From Desulfobulbaceae bacterium (GTDB lineage: Bacteria; Desulfobacterota; Desulfobulbia; Desulfobulbales; SURF-16), in contig JAHLLM010000020.1 of the NCBI GenBank assembly GCA_020444175.1, positions 26,517 to 90,516 on the forward strand: a stretch of 64,000 nucleotides of DNA, in the 5' to 3' direction. A program made the translations under genes and the position numbers. The stretch's first letter is position 1, and each line of letters starts with the position of its first letter. Under the pieces are notes generated by a model, which was not told where the DNA came from, did not search any database, and saw only the letters and a program-made list of their open reading frames with translations. This document shows positions 42,469 through 51,490 of the stretch, piece by piece.

Positions 42469-44508
42469 ATGAAAGATGTCTTAACGACCTGTGTCTATTG
42501 CGGATGCGGATGCGGCGTTTATCTCCATGAGGAGAATGGACGCGTCATAAGCTCGGCGCCAAGCAAGAAACATCCTGTTTCTCGTAATAATCTTTGCGTC
42601 AAGGGCTGGCATCTGCATGATTTTATCCATCATCCGGATCGGCTGACTCAGCCCCTGATGCGGAAAAATGGCAAACTTGTTCCTGTCGATTGGGATGAGG
42701 CATTTGCCTTTACGGCAAGTGAACTTGCCCGCATACGTCAGGAAAGAAGCGGGGATGCCGTTGGTTTCCTGGCATCTGCCAAGTGCACCAACGAAGAAAA
42801 TTATCTCTTTCAAAAATTTGCCAGGGCTGTGCTGGGTACCAATAATATAGACCACTGCGCCCGCCTTTGACACGCGCCGACTGTGGCAGGTCTTGCCACC
42901 ACATTCGGCAGCGGTGCCATGACGAACTCAATTAATGAAATAGAGAATGCCCAGGTCATACTGGTTACGGGATCCAATACGACCGAAGCCCATCCCCAGG
43001 TTGCCAGACGCATTTTTGATGCGGTGGACAGGGGGGCAAAGCTTATTGTCATTGATCCAAGAAAGACACTTCTTGCCAAACGCGCTCATATTCACCTGGC
43101 CATACGTCCCGGTACTGATATCCCGCTTTTAAATACCATGATGCGCATTATTCTCGACGAAAACCTGGCGGATGATCTTTTTGTTGAAATGCGAACAGAA
43201 AATTTTCATGAATTGCGGGATATGCTTTTTCGTCTTGATTGTCAGGAAATGGCAGAAATTATCGGCGTTCCGTTGGAAAAGATCAGGGCTGCGGCCCAGA
43301 TTTATGGCCGAGCCCAGAAAGCGGTTGTCTGCTATTGTCTGGGAATTACCCAGCATATATGCGGCACGGATACGGTCCAATCCATCGCTAACCTGGCCAT
43401 GCTGAGCGGCAATGTGGAAAAGGAGGATACTGGTGTCGATCCTCTGCGCGGACAAAATAATGTGCAGGGTGCCTGCGATATGGGCGGGCTGCCGAATGTT
43501 TACCCAAGTTATCAGAGGGTGGATGTAGACGATTTCCGCCTAAAATTTGAAAAGGCATGGGGAGTCTCGCTTTCCGGGAACCCCGGTCTGACGGTTCTTG
43601 AAATGACACATGGCGGCAAGGATGGACCTGTCCGCGCCATGTTTATTATGGGGGAGAATCCTCTGCTCAGTGATCCTGTTCAGGAAAAGGTACGGGAAAC
43701 CCTGACAAATCTCGAGTTTCTGGCGGTGACGGACATCTTTCTTACCGATACAGCCGAGCTTGCCGATGTCGTGTTTCCTGCCGCTTCTTTTGCCGAGAAG
43801 ACAGGGACCTTCACCAATTCGGAAAGAAGGGTGCAGATGGTGCGTCGCGTTATTCGGCCCCTTGGGCAAAGTAAAACGGATGCGGATATTATTATGGAGC
43901 TCTCCCGTCGCCTTGAATATCCAATGCATTATCAGTCTTCCGCTGAAGTCATGGAGGAAATCGCCATGCTTGCCCCGGTTTATGGCGGCATGTATCACGA
44001 TAGGCTGGAGGGGAGCTGGGGACTGCAATGGCCATGCTGGGACAGGGAGCACGACGGCACGCCTTTCCTGCATAAATATTATTTCACCAGGGGCAGGGGT
44101 CGATTTGTACCTGCATCCTATCAGGCCCCGGCTGAATTGCCTGATGGTGACTATCCGTATCTTCTGAGTACCGGCAGGGTATATCATCAGTATCATACCG
44201 GGACCATGAGCAGAAAAAGTACTCTGCTGTCCAGGGAAGCCGGCGAAGCATTGCTGCAGATCAATCCTCTGGATGCAGGTAGACTTTCAGTGAGAAACGG
44301 TGATTTTCTGAAAATGCGTTCCCGTCGCGGCGAGATCAAACTCAGAGCTGAATTGACCGACCAGGTCAGGGAAGGCGAGGTATACACGACGTTTCATTTC
44401 AGCGAGGCACCTATCAACCTGCTGACCATTGCCGCCCAGGACGGCAAATCAAAATGTCCTGAATATAAGATTTGTGCCGTCAGTCTTGAAAAAAGGACTG
44501 AGGGTTAA
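42469..44508 (+). CDS. fdhA: Selenocysteine-containing formate dehydrogenase catalytic subunit (Mo/W-bisPGD)
   Basis: A 679-residue enzyme oxidising formate (or reducing CO2) at a molybdenum or tungsten bis-pterin site. The N-terminal [4Fe-4S] motif is CVYCGCGCGV (residues 8-17) plus the Cys in NNLCVKGW. The active-site position is an in-frame TGA (42868-42870, codon 134) in the context NNIDHCARL-U-HAPTVAGLA, exactly where FDHs carry Sec or Cys. A SECIS hairpin follows at once. Downstream domains (TGSNTTEAHPQVARRIFDAV, GQNNVQGACDMGGLPNVYPS, FPAASFAEKTGTFTNSERRV) confirm the family. It has no Tat signal, so it is cytoplasmic. The next two genes give a flavin-containing electron-transfer module. 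Sec readthrough is inferred from context, which is very strong. Confidence 0.95.
42876..42909 (+). promoter_or_regulatory. Bacterial SECIS element in fdhA
   Basis: Upper stem GTGGCA (42883-42888) pairs with TGCCAC (42894-42899) around the apical loop GGTCT (42889-42893), the same loop as in the E. coli fdhF SECIS that SelB recognises. Lower stem GCCGA (42876-42880) pairs with TCGGC (42905-42909). The hairpin starts 5 bases after the UGA, at the expected distance. Confidence 0.92.
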
Positions 44509-44570
44509 GCACAAAGGACTAAGGAATAAAGAATGGCTCTGGTTTCTCGAAAGCCTGAATGGTTTTAATT

Positions 44571-45617
44571 ATGACAAACAAATATATCCTGAAGAAAGAT
44601 CATCTTGTGCCTTTGCTGCGCCAGCTTGGCAAGGAGTACCAACTGGTTGCTCCTCTGGAAAATAAGCACGGAGACACACTTTTTACCCATATCGACAACC
44701 TTGACAACTGCCGGGTCGATCTGGAAAATCAGCCACAGAATTCACTCAAACAGTTTTTCTTTCCCCAGCAGGAGGTTCTTTTCCGCTACAGGAATCAGCC
44801 TGGGGTTTCCTATGAATTTGAACCTGCCAAAAGCAGAGAAGATGCGGTGCTTTACCTCGGGGTTCGTCCCTGCGATCTTTCCGCCATTCTCTATATGGAT
44901 GTTGTTTTTCTGAAAGACTTTAAAGATCCCTATTATCAGAAGAGACGGAATAATTCTGTTCTGGTGGGACTGAACTGCAACACTCCTTTTGATAACTGTT
45001 TTTGCAACGGCACCAAGTCCGGCCCTTTTATTGATTACGGTTTCGATCTGCAACTCACAGATCTTGGAAAGTACTTTCTTGTCGAGTCCGACAGGTCCAG
45101 GGGCGAGGATATATTAGAAAAACTGCATCAGTTTTTCGAGCTGGCAACTGAAGATGATGTTAAGGACCAGTACCAGGCCTATCTTGAATCCAGAGGGCGG
45201 TTCAAACGTCAGGTTCACGTTGATCTTGCCATGAAGAATCTGGCAGAGGGGTATGTTGCAGATGGAGTCTGGACTGAGCTTTCCGAGCGCTGCCAGGATT
45301 GCGGTGGTTGCGCTTACATCTGCCCAACCTGTGTCTGTTTCTCTATTTACGACCAGCAACAGAGTGCAACAGAAGGAGAGCGCATACGATGCTGGGATGC
45401 CTGTACTTTCTCTGGATTTACCCGAATGGCCGGAGGCCATAACCCTGTTGACAGCAGTATCCGGGCCATTGAACAACGCTTCAGGCATAAGCTGCAGTTT
45501 GATGTAAAAAAGCATGGAAGGCCGAGCTGTGTTGGCTGCGGACGATGTGTTGAAATGTGTTTTGGCGGCACGGATATCATACGTTTTATCAATATGGCCT
45601 GTTGTGAGGGAATGTAA
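44571..45617 (+). CDS. [4Fe-4S] electron-transfer subunit (sulfhydrogenase beta/AsrA/HydB-like)
   Basis: 348 residues. The N-terminal domain (APLENKHGDTLFTHIDNLDN, then LGVRPCDLSAILYMD and VGLNCNTPFDNCFC) is typical of the family including sulfhydrogenase beta and anaerobic sulfite reductase A. The C-terminal ferredoxin part has CQDCGGCAYICPTC and CVGCGRCVEMC, plus the intervening CWDACTFSGFTRMAGGHNPV signature. It probably relays electrons between the formate dehydrogenase and the flavin subunit. ATG 44571 is chosen; an ATG at 44559 is in frame and equally lacks a good ribosome-binding site. The next gene starts 2 bp after its stop. Confidence 0.85.
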   Translation: MTNKYILKKDHLVPLLRQLGKEYQLVAPLENKHGDTLFTHIDNLDNCRVDLENQPQNSLKQFFFPQQEVLFRYRNQPGVSYEFEPAKSREDAVLYLGVRPCDLSAILYMDVVFLKDFKDPYYQKRRNNSVLVGLNCNTPFDNCFCNGTKSGPFIDYGFDLQLTDLGKYFLVESDRSRGEDILEKLHQFFELATEDDVKDQYQAYLESRGRFKRQVHVDLAMKNLAEGYVADGVWTELSERCQDCGGCAYICPTCVCFSIYDQQQSATEGERIRCWDACTFSGFTRMAGGHNPVDSSIRAIEQRFRHKLQFDVKKHGRPSCVGCGRCVEMCFGGTDIIRFINMACCEGM

Positions 45618-45619
45618 CC

Positions 45620-46465
45620 ATGGAAATTCTGCAACCTGATCTCTACCTGCCCAAATCTGCCGAAATTATTGATGTCACAGAAGAAAACTCGCAGATTAAA
45701 ACATATATTTTGTCTTTTATCGACAAAGAGTTTAATGACTCTTTTGCTCCACAACCAGGGCAGTTTGTCCTGCTTTCCGTACCTCATTATGGGGAAGCGC
45801 CTATCTCTTTTTCATCAACCCCGGATGAGAACGGCAGGTTTCATTTGAGTGTACGCAAGGCGGGTAAATTAACCAGTGCGCTTCATGCCATGGAAAAAGG
45901 GGACATTGTCGGATTAAGAGGGCCCTATGGGCGTCCTTTTCCCATGGAGCAATTTGAGGGAAAGAATCTGCTTTTTGTGGCCGGAGGAATAGGCCTTGCC
46001 CCGCTCTGTCCGGTAATTAACTCCTCACTCCAAAATGGCGCAGATCGTTGCGTTACTCTCCTCTACGGCAGTCGGACTCCTTCCGATATTGCCTTTAAGG
46101 CGGATATTGACAAATGGCGGCAGCATGAAAATGTGACCTGTCTTCTGACTGTTGATTCTTCTGAAGAGGGATGGCAGGGCGAGGTCGGACTTGTCACCGG
46201 GCTTTTTGGAAAATGTTCCTATGACCCGGACGATACGCTTGCCATTATCTGTGGTCCTCCCATGATGATACGGGCGGTTTTTGCCGAACTGGAAAGACAG
46301 GGGTTTTCCGACGATAACATTATTACCACTATGGAGCGGCATATGAAGTGCGGTGTGGGGATCTGCCGCCATTGCCATATGGATGAGAAACTTGTCTGTA
46401 AGGACGGGCCTGTTTTCACCCTGTCTGAATTAAAGAAGCTCGATGTGATGGAATTGCGGAGTTGA
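45620..46465 (+). CDS. FAD/NAD(P)-binding oxidoreductase subunit with [2Fe-2S] (sulfhydrogenase gamma/HydG-like)
   Basis: 281 residues of the ferredoxin-NADP reductase superfamily. FAD domain: PGQFVLLSVPHYGEAPISFS (about 42-61). NAD(P) domain: LLFVAGGIGLAPLCPVINSS, and CGPPMMIRAVFAELERQG near 212. A terminal [2Fe-2S]-type Cys set lies in MKCGVGICRHCHMDEKLVCK (about 241-260), as in PyrK, AsrB and sulfhydrogenase gamma. It would couple formate oxidation to NAD(P) or run the reverse reaction. It starts 2 bp after the preceding stop. With the two upstream genes it makes a heterotrimeric, probably soluble NAD(P)-linked formate dehydrogenase. Confidence 0.87.
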   Translation: MEILQPDLYLPKSAEIIDVTEENSQIKTYILSFIDKEFNDSFAPQPGQFVLLSVPHYGEAPISFSSTPDENGRFHLSVRKAGKLTSALHAMEKGDIVGLRGPYGRPFPMEQFEGKNLLFVAGGIGLAPLCPVINSSLQNGADRCVTLLYGSRTPSDIAFKADIDKWRQHENVTCLLTVDSSEEGWQGEVGLVTGLFGKCSYDPDDTLAIICGPPMMIRAVFAELERQGFSDDNIITTMERHMKCGVGICRHCHMDEKLVCKDGPVFTLSELKKLDVMELRS

Positions 46466-46525
46466 AGAGACTGAGGGCTGAGTGAGGGGTGAAGAGGGGG
46501 GGATACTTACAATCTTAAAAATTAT

Positions 46526-47842
46526 ATGACACCTTTACAGATTTTTTCCATATGTCTGGTGACGATTGGCGCCTGTTTTCTCTTTGCCTCTATTCTTACC
46601 AGTCTCAAAACACGGCGTATGGTTCCAGAGATTTATCAGGGGCGGTGGTCCCTACTCATCGGCTTCATGATTTTCTTCTTCTGGGGCTACCTGACTTTTG
46701 TCGGTATAGAACTGATGAATGTCAATCTGCCCTCCCAGATTGTCACCGGGGTAGTTTTTCTGGGAGGTGCTCTTTTCGTTTTCCTGATCCTGAAACTGAC
46801 CAGAAATACCATATCAAAGGTTAAGGAAGGGGAGGACCTGCTGCGTACAGCCAGGGACGAACTTGAAATAAGAGTGGCATTGCGTACAGAAGATCTGAAA
46901 GCCGCCCTCAATGATCTGGAAAAGAGCGCTTCCGATTTTGAGAGAGTAAATGCTGAACTGTTGCAGATTTTAAATAGTACGGCGGACGGCATACGGGTGG
47001 TTGGTAATGATTTTATGACACTTCGGGTCAATCAGCGTTTTGTCAAAATGGTGGGCATTCCCGAGGATGAGCTTGTGGGCCGGCCCTGTCATGAGGGCTG
47101 CGGCAGTAAATCGTGCCATACAGAGGAGTGCTCCCTGCAGAAGATACTCAACGGCACCGGCCACCTGGAAACTGAAAGAGAAATCACAAAACCAAATGGT
47201 GATATCATCTCGTGTATTTTGAGTGCCTACCCTTATTTCAGTGAAAAAGGAGAACTCATTGGAATAGTAGAAGGCTTCCGTGACATTACCAGCAGAAAGG
47301 AGATGGAAAACAAGCTCCAGAAAATGTCGGTGACCGATGAACTTACGGGCCTCTTGAACCGGCGCGGATTTCTGAGTATGGCTGAAAAGCAGCTGCATCT
47401 TGGAAAACGATTGAAGAATTCCGTCTTTCTGCTCTACGCTGATCTTGATAATATGAAATGGATAAACGACAATCTGGGTCATGATACCGGTGACCAGGCC
47501 CTGATCGAGACAGCGGAGATTCTGCGCAGCACGTTTCGCAAATCCGACCTTATCTGTGCAGGCAGACTGGGCGGAGACGAGTTTGCACTCATGATGATCA
47601 GTGACGTTGGGTCCTGTTGCGAACATCCTGTTCTGGAAAGACTTGAAAATAAGATTGATGAGAGAAATAGCAAGAAAAGTGACAGGGACTATGAACTTTC
47701 CCTCAGTGTCGGCATTGTCAAATACGACAAGAAAAATCCCTATAGCGTCGAAGAGTTCATTTCCATGGGGGATGCCGCAATGTATCAATGTAAAAAAGAA
47801 CGAAAGAGGCTCAAGGCTGAGGCTGATGGAGCCCAGGAGTAA
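46526..47842 (+). CDS. Diguanylate cyclase with PAS sensor (TM-PAS-GGDEF)
   Basis: 438 residues. Three N-terminal hydrophobic helices (about 4-24, 40-60, 68-92), a coiled coil, a PAS domain (about 145-265) and a GGDEF domain (about 275-430) with the intact active site GRLGGDEFAL. An RKSD (RxxD) lies two residues farther upstream than the usual inhibitory site. The PAS contains a Cys cluster (CHEGCGSKSCHTEECSLQKI) like those in other sensory PAS domains of anaerobes, possibly metal- or redox-responsive. It follows the formate dehydrogenase genes by 60 bp; co-transcription is possible. Confidence 0.9.
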   Translation: MTPLQIFSICLVTIGACFLFASILTSLKTRRMVPEIYQGRWSLLIGFMIFFFWGYLTFVGIELMNVNLPSQIVTGVVFLGGALFVFLILKLTRNTISKVKEGEDLLRTARDELEIRVALRTEDLKAALNDLEKSASDFERVNAELLQILNSTADGIRVVGNDFMTLRVNQRFVKMVGIPEDELVGRPCHEGCGSKSCHTEECSLQKILNGTGHLETEREITKPNGDIISCILSAYPYFSEKGELIGIVEGFRDITSRKEMENKLQKMSVTDELTGLLNRRGFLSMAEKQLHLGKRLKNSVFLLYADLDNMKWINDNLGHDTGDQALIETAEILRSTFRKSDLICAGRLGGDEFALMMISDVGSCCEHPVLERLENKIDERNSKKSDRDYELSLSVGIVKYDKKNPYSVEEFISMGDAAMYQCKKERKRLKAEADGAQE

Positions 47843-47903
47843 TGAGGCTAATTTGCTCAGCTCCGATAGCTAATCGCTGAAAGGTTTGCTATAATCAGCG
47901 GCC

Positions 47904-48803
47904 ATGGAAAATTTCATTCTCACTGTCACATTCCTTGCTATCGGTATGGGGCTGCGTCGGTTGCCGCAATTTCCGGATGAGACCTCACAGGTTCTGAACC
48001 TTTTTGTCATTTATGTCTCTCTGCCCGCCCTTGTCCTGCTGAAGGTCCCGGAACTCAGTTTTTCAAAAGAGCTTTTGGTTCCGGCCCTCATGCCCTGGGC
48101 CATGCTTGTTGTCTCGGCAGCCATTATTTTGCTTCTTGCCCGCTGGATGGGGTGGGACAGGGAGACAACAGGAGCTTTGCTTCTCCTTGTTCCCCTGGGC
48201 AACACTTCGTTTCTCGGTATCCCCATGGTGCGGGCTTTTTTCGGGGAATCCGGTATTTCCTATGCAGTGCTTTACGATCAGCTTGGTTCTTTTCTCGGGC
48301 TGGCCACCTATGGGTCAGTTGTGATTGCCATATGTGGCAAAAGCAAGGAAAGACCAACTGTTCAATCCGTTATCTGGCGTATTGTTACCTTTCCCCCATT
48401 CATCTGTCTGATTGCTGCCCTGCTGCTGCGTGCTGTTGTCTTTCCCGCTGTACTGACAAATCTCCTGCAAACCCTTGCCTCCACCCTGGTCCCGGTGGTT
48501 ATGATTGCCGTGGGCTTTCAGTTGACTCTGCGCCTGAATGCTGATGTGCTCAAGCCAATGAGTATAGGGCTTCTTGTTAAACTGTGCATTGCTCCCCTTG
48601 TCGCCCTTGCTTTCTGTCGTCTCTTTGGTTGGGATAGCCTTTCTGCCCGGGTGGCTGTTTTCGAAGCAGGAATGCCTCCCATGGTTTCGGCCGGGGCCTT
48701 GGCAATCATGGCGGGACTTGCCCCGAAACTTACCGCTGCCCTTGTCGGACTGGGGATTTTTCTTTCCTTTGCGACTCTGCCTCTTCTGTATCAGCTCATC
48801 TAG
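47904..48803 (+). CDS. AEC-family transporter
   Basis: A 299-residue polytopic membrane protein with about nine or ten helices. The pattern of the auxin efflux carrier (AEC) family is clear: LNLFVIYVSLPALVLLKVPE, LLVPLGNTSFLGIPMVRAFF, and the C-terminal VFEAGMPPMVSAGALAIMAG. Members move small organic acids or similar anions; the substrate cannot be assigned. TATAAT (47890-47895) just before the ATG, within a CGCTGA/TCAGCG hairpin, hints at its own promoter and a very short leader. Confidence 0.87.
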   Translation: MENFILTVTFLAIGMGLRRLPQFPDETSQVLNLFVIYVSLPALVLLKVPELSFSKELLVPALMPWAMLVVSAAIILLLARWMGWDRETTGALLLLVPLGNTSFLGIPMVRAFFGESGISYAVLYDQLGSFLGLATYGSVVIAICGKSKERPTVQSVIWRIVTFPPFICLIAALLLRAVVFPAVLTNLLQTLASTLVPVVMIAVGFQLTLRLNADVLKPMSIGLLVKLCIAPLVALAFCRLFGWDSLSARVAVFEAGMPPMVSAGALAIMAGLAPKLTAALVGLGIFLSFATLPLLYQLI

Positions 48804-48960
48804 CCGTCTCTTCCTCTATTGTGTGTCATCACAGAAGGTGCCTGGGTGTTTAAGTCTGCAAAAAGACTTCCTGTCTGACTCGTAGTGGTCCATGCGTGAA
48901 TCACGGCCATAGAATGAGCGCGCTCGGGCTACCCTGCTTTTTGCAGGGCGAACTAGGTAT

Positions 48961-50070
48961 TTAAATATTATCACTGTCATCGCTGAATGCTGACCGGTGG
49001 AAGTCTGCGGCCGTTGCAACTTCTTTGACACCACACTCCGCCAACTCGGGTATATCACCCCCAGCCAGCACCTGCAGCACCGAGTGCACACCCAGAGAGA
49101 GAGAAGTGAGGTTGTAACCCCCTTCCAGCACAAACACCAGCTTGCCATCCGCGTGTTGCTCGGCCACCTCCTGTACAATACCGGTAATGACCTTGAACCC
49201 GTCATAGCTCAAGTTGAGCGCCATGTCGTTGTGGTGCGGATCAAATCCCGCAGACACCAGCACCAGGTCCGGTTCAAAGTATTCTGCTGCGGGTACCAGA
49301 ATGTCGCGAAACGCCATTTCGAACGCCACGTCGCCGGCGGTTTCCGGAAGTGGTACATTTACGGTGTAACCCTCTCCCAAGCCGGCTCCGACTTCCTCCA
49401 GGTAGCCGGACCCGGGGTAAAACGGCGCCGCGCAATGCGTATCGAAGAATAGTACGTCAGGATCGGCCCAGAAAATGTTCTGTGTACCGTTGCCGTGGTG
49501 AACGTCCCAATCAACAATAAGAACGCGCTTACACCCTAATTTGGCCTGCGCATGGGCCGCCGCCACAGAAACATTATTGAACAGGCAAAAACCGCGCGCA
49601 CGCACCGGATCCGCGTGATGGCCCGGCGGGCGCACCAGTGCAAACGCACTCTGTGACGCACCTTTCACCACCTGCTCCACTGCCGCTATCGCATTACCAG
49701 CAGCGGACATTGCCGCGTCGATACTACCCGGTGATACCGCTGTGGTATCCTGGTCCAGCCATGCCCGCTTGCCATCCAGCGCAAAAATATCGTCCAGATA
49801 ACCCGTAGTATGCACCCGCGCCAACTGGTCATAGGTTGCCGGCGGGCCAGACATAAACTGAACGCCGGATACGGGGTTTTTATCAAGAAAATCCTTTATC
49901 GAAGATAAGCGACCCGGATGCTCCGGATAGCTCCATTTGAAATCCATTTTCTCGAGAATGTTTCGTACGCGTTTTTCGACACGATTGGGTACAAAAGGCA
50001 GATTCACTTCAGGGTTATGACGTAACATGACCTCGTCATAGAACACGGCTACGGTGCGTTCGCCAATCAT
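48961..50070 (-). CDS. Histone-deacetylase-family amidohydrolase (class II/acetylpolyamine amidohydrolase-like)
   Basis: A 369-residue zinc-dependent deacetylase. The catalytic His pair RPPGHHA (147-153), zinc site DWDVHHGNGTQ (187-197), and GFDPHHND (second zinc Asp) are intact, as is the C-terminal FVLEGGYNLTSL with the catalytic Gly-Gly-Tyr. Bacterial members deacetylate polyamines, acetoin-pathway proteins or other acylated amines. GAGGAGG precedes the ATG. Base composition is visibly more GC-rich than its neighbours (for example 49560-49640). The gene sits beside a GNAT acetyltransferase and mobile-element fragments, so horizontal acquisition is likely. Confidence 0.9.
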   Translation of the reverse strand: MIGERTVAVFYDEVMLRHNPEVNLPFVPNRVEKRVRNILEKMDFKWSYPEHPGRLSSIKDFLDKNPVSGVQFMSGPPATYDQLARVHTTGYLDDIFALDGKRAWLDQDTTAVSPGSIDAAMSAAGNAIAAVEQVVKGASQSAFALVRPPGHHADPVRARGFCLFNNVSVAAAHAQAKLGCKRVLIVDWDVHHGNGTQNIFWADPDVLFFDTHCAAPFYPGSGYLEEVGAGLGEGYTVNVPLPETAGDVAFEMAFRDILVPAAEYFEPDLVLVSAGFDPHHNDMALNLSYDGFKVITGIVQEVAEQHADGKLVFVLEGGYNLTSLSLGVHSVLQVLAGGDIPELAECGVKEVATAADFHRSAFSDDSDNI

Positions 50071-50120
50071 TTCAGACCTCCTCTCTGCCTTCCAATCTTT
50101 CCTATGGACAGGCCAATGGG

Positions 50121-50663
50121 TTATGGTCGTTCGGCCAATATCTGTTTGACGTTGCCGGTAAAGGCCACCGCGCGCACACCAGTGGGTTTAAAGCCCATCT
50201 TATTCCAGATCGTCTCGGCCTCTTTATTGGTGAGAGAATATTCCAGAACGAGTTCCTGCGCGCCACGATGCTCGGCAAAAGCTACCAATTCCCTTAGTAT
50301 GGCCGTGAAAATACCGTTTTTTCTAAATTTCGGCTCCACCCACATGTCATCTATAAATCCGGATTTATAGGTCTCCGCGTTCGCCTGTTCCCAAATGGCC
50401 TGGTTACACCATACGGCCACATCACCCATGCCCACCAGGCCGTAACTCGGCACCTCTGCCACTATAAGCAATTTGTCTGCATTTGCCAGTGCACTCGCAA
50501 GCACCTCTAGCAACCGCTTACGCTCTTTGGTTTTCAATCGCTGCTGCGGTGCCCCCGCCACATGCAGGGCCAGTTTGGAAAGGAACTCTACCAGGGTAGG
50601 AAGGTCAGCCTCCTCAGCCTTGCGTACCAGAAAGTCACTGCCGTACTGCTTGGGTTTGGCCAT
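50121..50663 (-). CDS. GNAT-family N-acetyltransferase
   Basis: 180 residues. The acetyl-CoA fold is seen in FLVRKAEEADLPTLVEFLSK at the start, the beta4 strand GFIDDMWVEPKFRKNGIFTA with the degenerate pyrophosphate loop (RKNGIF), LRELVAFAEHRGAQELVLEY and the terminal NKMGFKPTGVRAVAF. The acceptor is unknown. ATG 50663 is preferred over a GTG seven codons upstream because GAGGAG lies 7 bases before it. It precedes the deacetylase gene by 50 bp on the same strand. Writer and eraser of the same acyl mark is an attractive but untested idea. Composition is GC-rich like its partner. Confidence 0.83.
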   Translation of the reverse strand: MAKPKQYGSDFLVRKAEEADLPTLVEFLSKLALHVAGAPQQRLKTKERKRLLEVLASALANADKLLIVAEVPSYGLVGMGDVAVWCNQAIWEQANAETYKSGFIDDMWVEPKFRKNGIFTAILRELVAFAEHRGAQELVLEYSLTNKEAETIWNKMGFKPTGVRAVAFTGNVKQILAERP

Positions 50664-50920
50664 GAGGGGCTCCTCGCCGTCCACCGAGAAATGCGGTGTA
50701 TATCCAGCGACTAGGTTGTGACTGATAGTGAATGTTCACCGGTTTGGTGGGTGTCTTGGCACAAAAAACTGAGTAATCACTTAACTTCGCTAAACTACAT
50801 AACTTTCGAAAAAAAGCGTGCCCCAATAAATAAATCAACGTCCAACAATGCCGGGTCAGCGCCGCCGCGTTGGCCGTCTGCAGCATTTGGCTTGTCTACG
50901 CTCGGCATGGGCGTGATCAT

Positions 50921-51075
50921 GTGGGGTGTAAGTCCCCTGTATGTAACCACCGCTCCCGCTGCTATCATAAGGATACTAGCGAAAATACTAGCCAATGGCA
51001 AGGGAGATCTCGCGAGGGATCGTCTGAAGGAATCCGGAGTGCAAAACTATGAGCCGATGAACAGACCAAATAGTC
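50921..51075 (+). mobile_element. Group II intron 5' (domain I) remnant
   Basis: The order GTGGGGTGTAAGTCCCC, CCAATGGCAAGGG, CTCGCGAGGGATCGTCTGAA, GGAATCCGGAGTGCAAA, GAGCCGATGAACAGA follows domain I of bacterial group II introns. It stops abruptly where IS91-like sequence begins near 51079. No reverse transcriptase is present, so it is a dead fragment. Sequence between 50664 and 50920 has no gene I can name. Confidence 0.5.
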
Positions 51076-51078
51076 TGC

Positions 51079-51490
51079 TGGCCTTGTTTCTGCCAAACGG
51101 CAGCTATTATGACATGCCAAAGATTTCCATAAAGCCGCTGGCCGAACTGTTCAGGGCGGAAGGGTTTAAGATGCTGGAAAAGGAAGGCCTGATAGACGAT
51201 ACGTTTATAGTCATGATCATGAAATGACGCCACACATCAGGATTTAGTGTAGACAATAGCGTACGCATTGCCAGAGAAGATTCAAAAAGGGCAGACGGTG
51301 GTGGCGCAGTATATTCTAACAGGCTGTTGAAAAACTACTGCGCTTGCTGATACTGCGTCAAAATTCGGCTCAAAATGCTCATTTACTCCATGTAAACTGT
51401 GCTTTTTCGCCTCATTTTTCCTTGTCTCTGCTACGCTCGCTACATTTTTCAACAGCCTGCTAAGGCTGTGGCTTTTGTTTGGAAAATCCC
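51079..51490 (+). pseudogene. IS91-family transposase fragment, split by a MITE
   Basis: The translation FLPNGSYYDMPKISIKPLAE, then LFRAEGFKMLEKEGLIDDTF, then IVMIMK matches the internal part of the IS91 transposase at 22479-23805 with few changes. After a stop the homology continues (SGFSVDNSVRIARED) and then, in a further frame, to the VAQYIL region. There a 140-bp element interrupts it. After the element the match resumes (TTTTGTTTGGAAAATC against TTTTCGTCTGGGAAAATC in the other copy). No intact gene remains. Confidence 0.8.
51316..51463. mobile_element. 140-bp MITE with 15-bp terminal inverted repeats and CTAA target duplication
   Basis: The element spans 51320-51459. Both ends read CAGGCTGTTGAAAAA inward (the right one on the opposite strand). 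The arms stay partly complementary inward and close on TTTAC-TCCAT-GTAAA, so the whole can fold as one long hairpin. CTAA occurs directly outside each end (51316-51319 and 51460-51463), the signature of a target-site duplication. It carries no gene, so movement needs a transposase in trans. Confidence 0.82.

Noticed and set aside
42868..42870. TGA read as a frameshift or nonsense mutation splitting fdhA
   Set aside because: Same frame on both sides, located at the known Sec/Cys catalytic position, and followed by a SECIS hairpin with the expected loop.
50840..50885. Integron attC-like site (CCAAC...GTTGG)
   Set aside because: Only one short inverted match; the R and L box spacing and the GTTRRRY core of attC are not convincingly present, and no integrase is seen.
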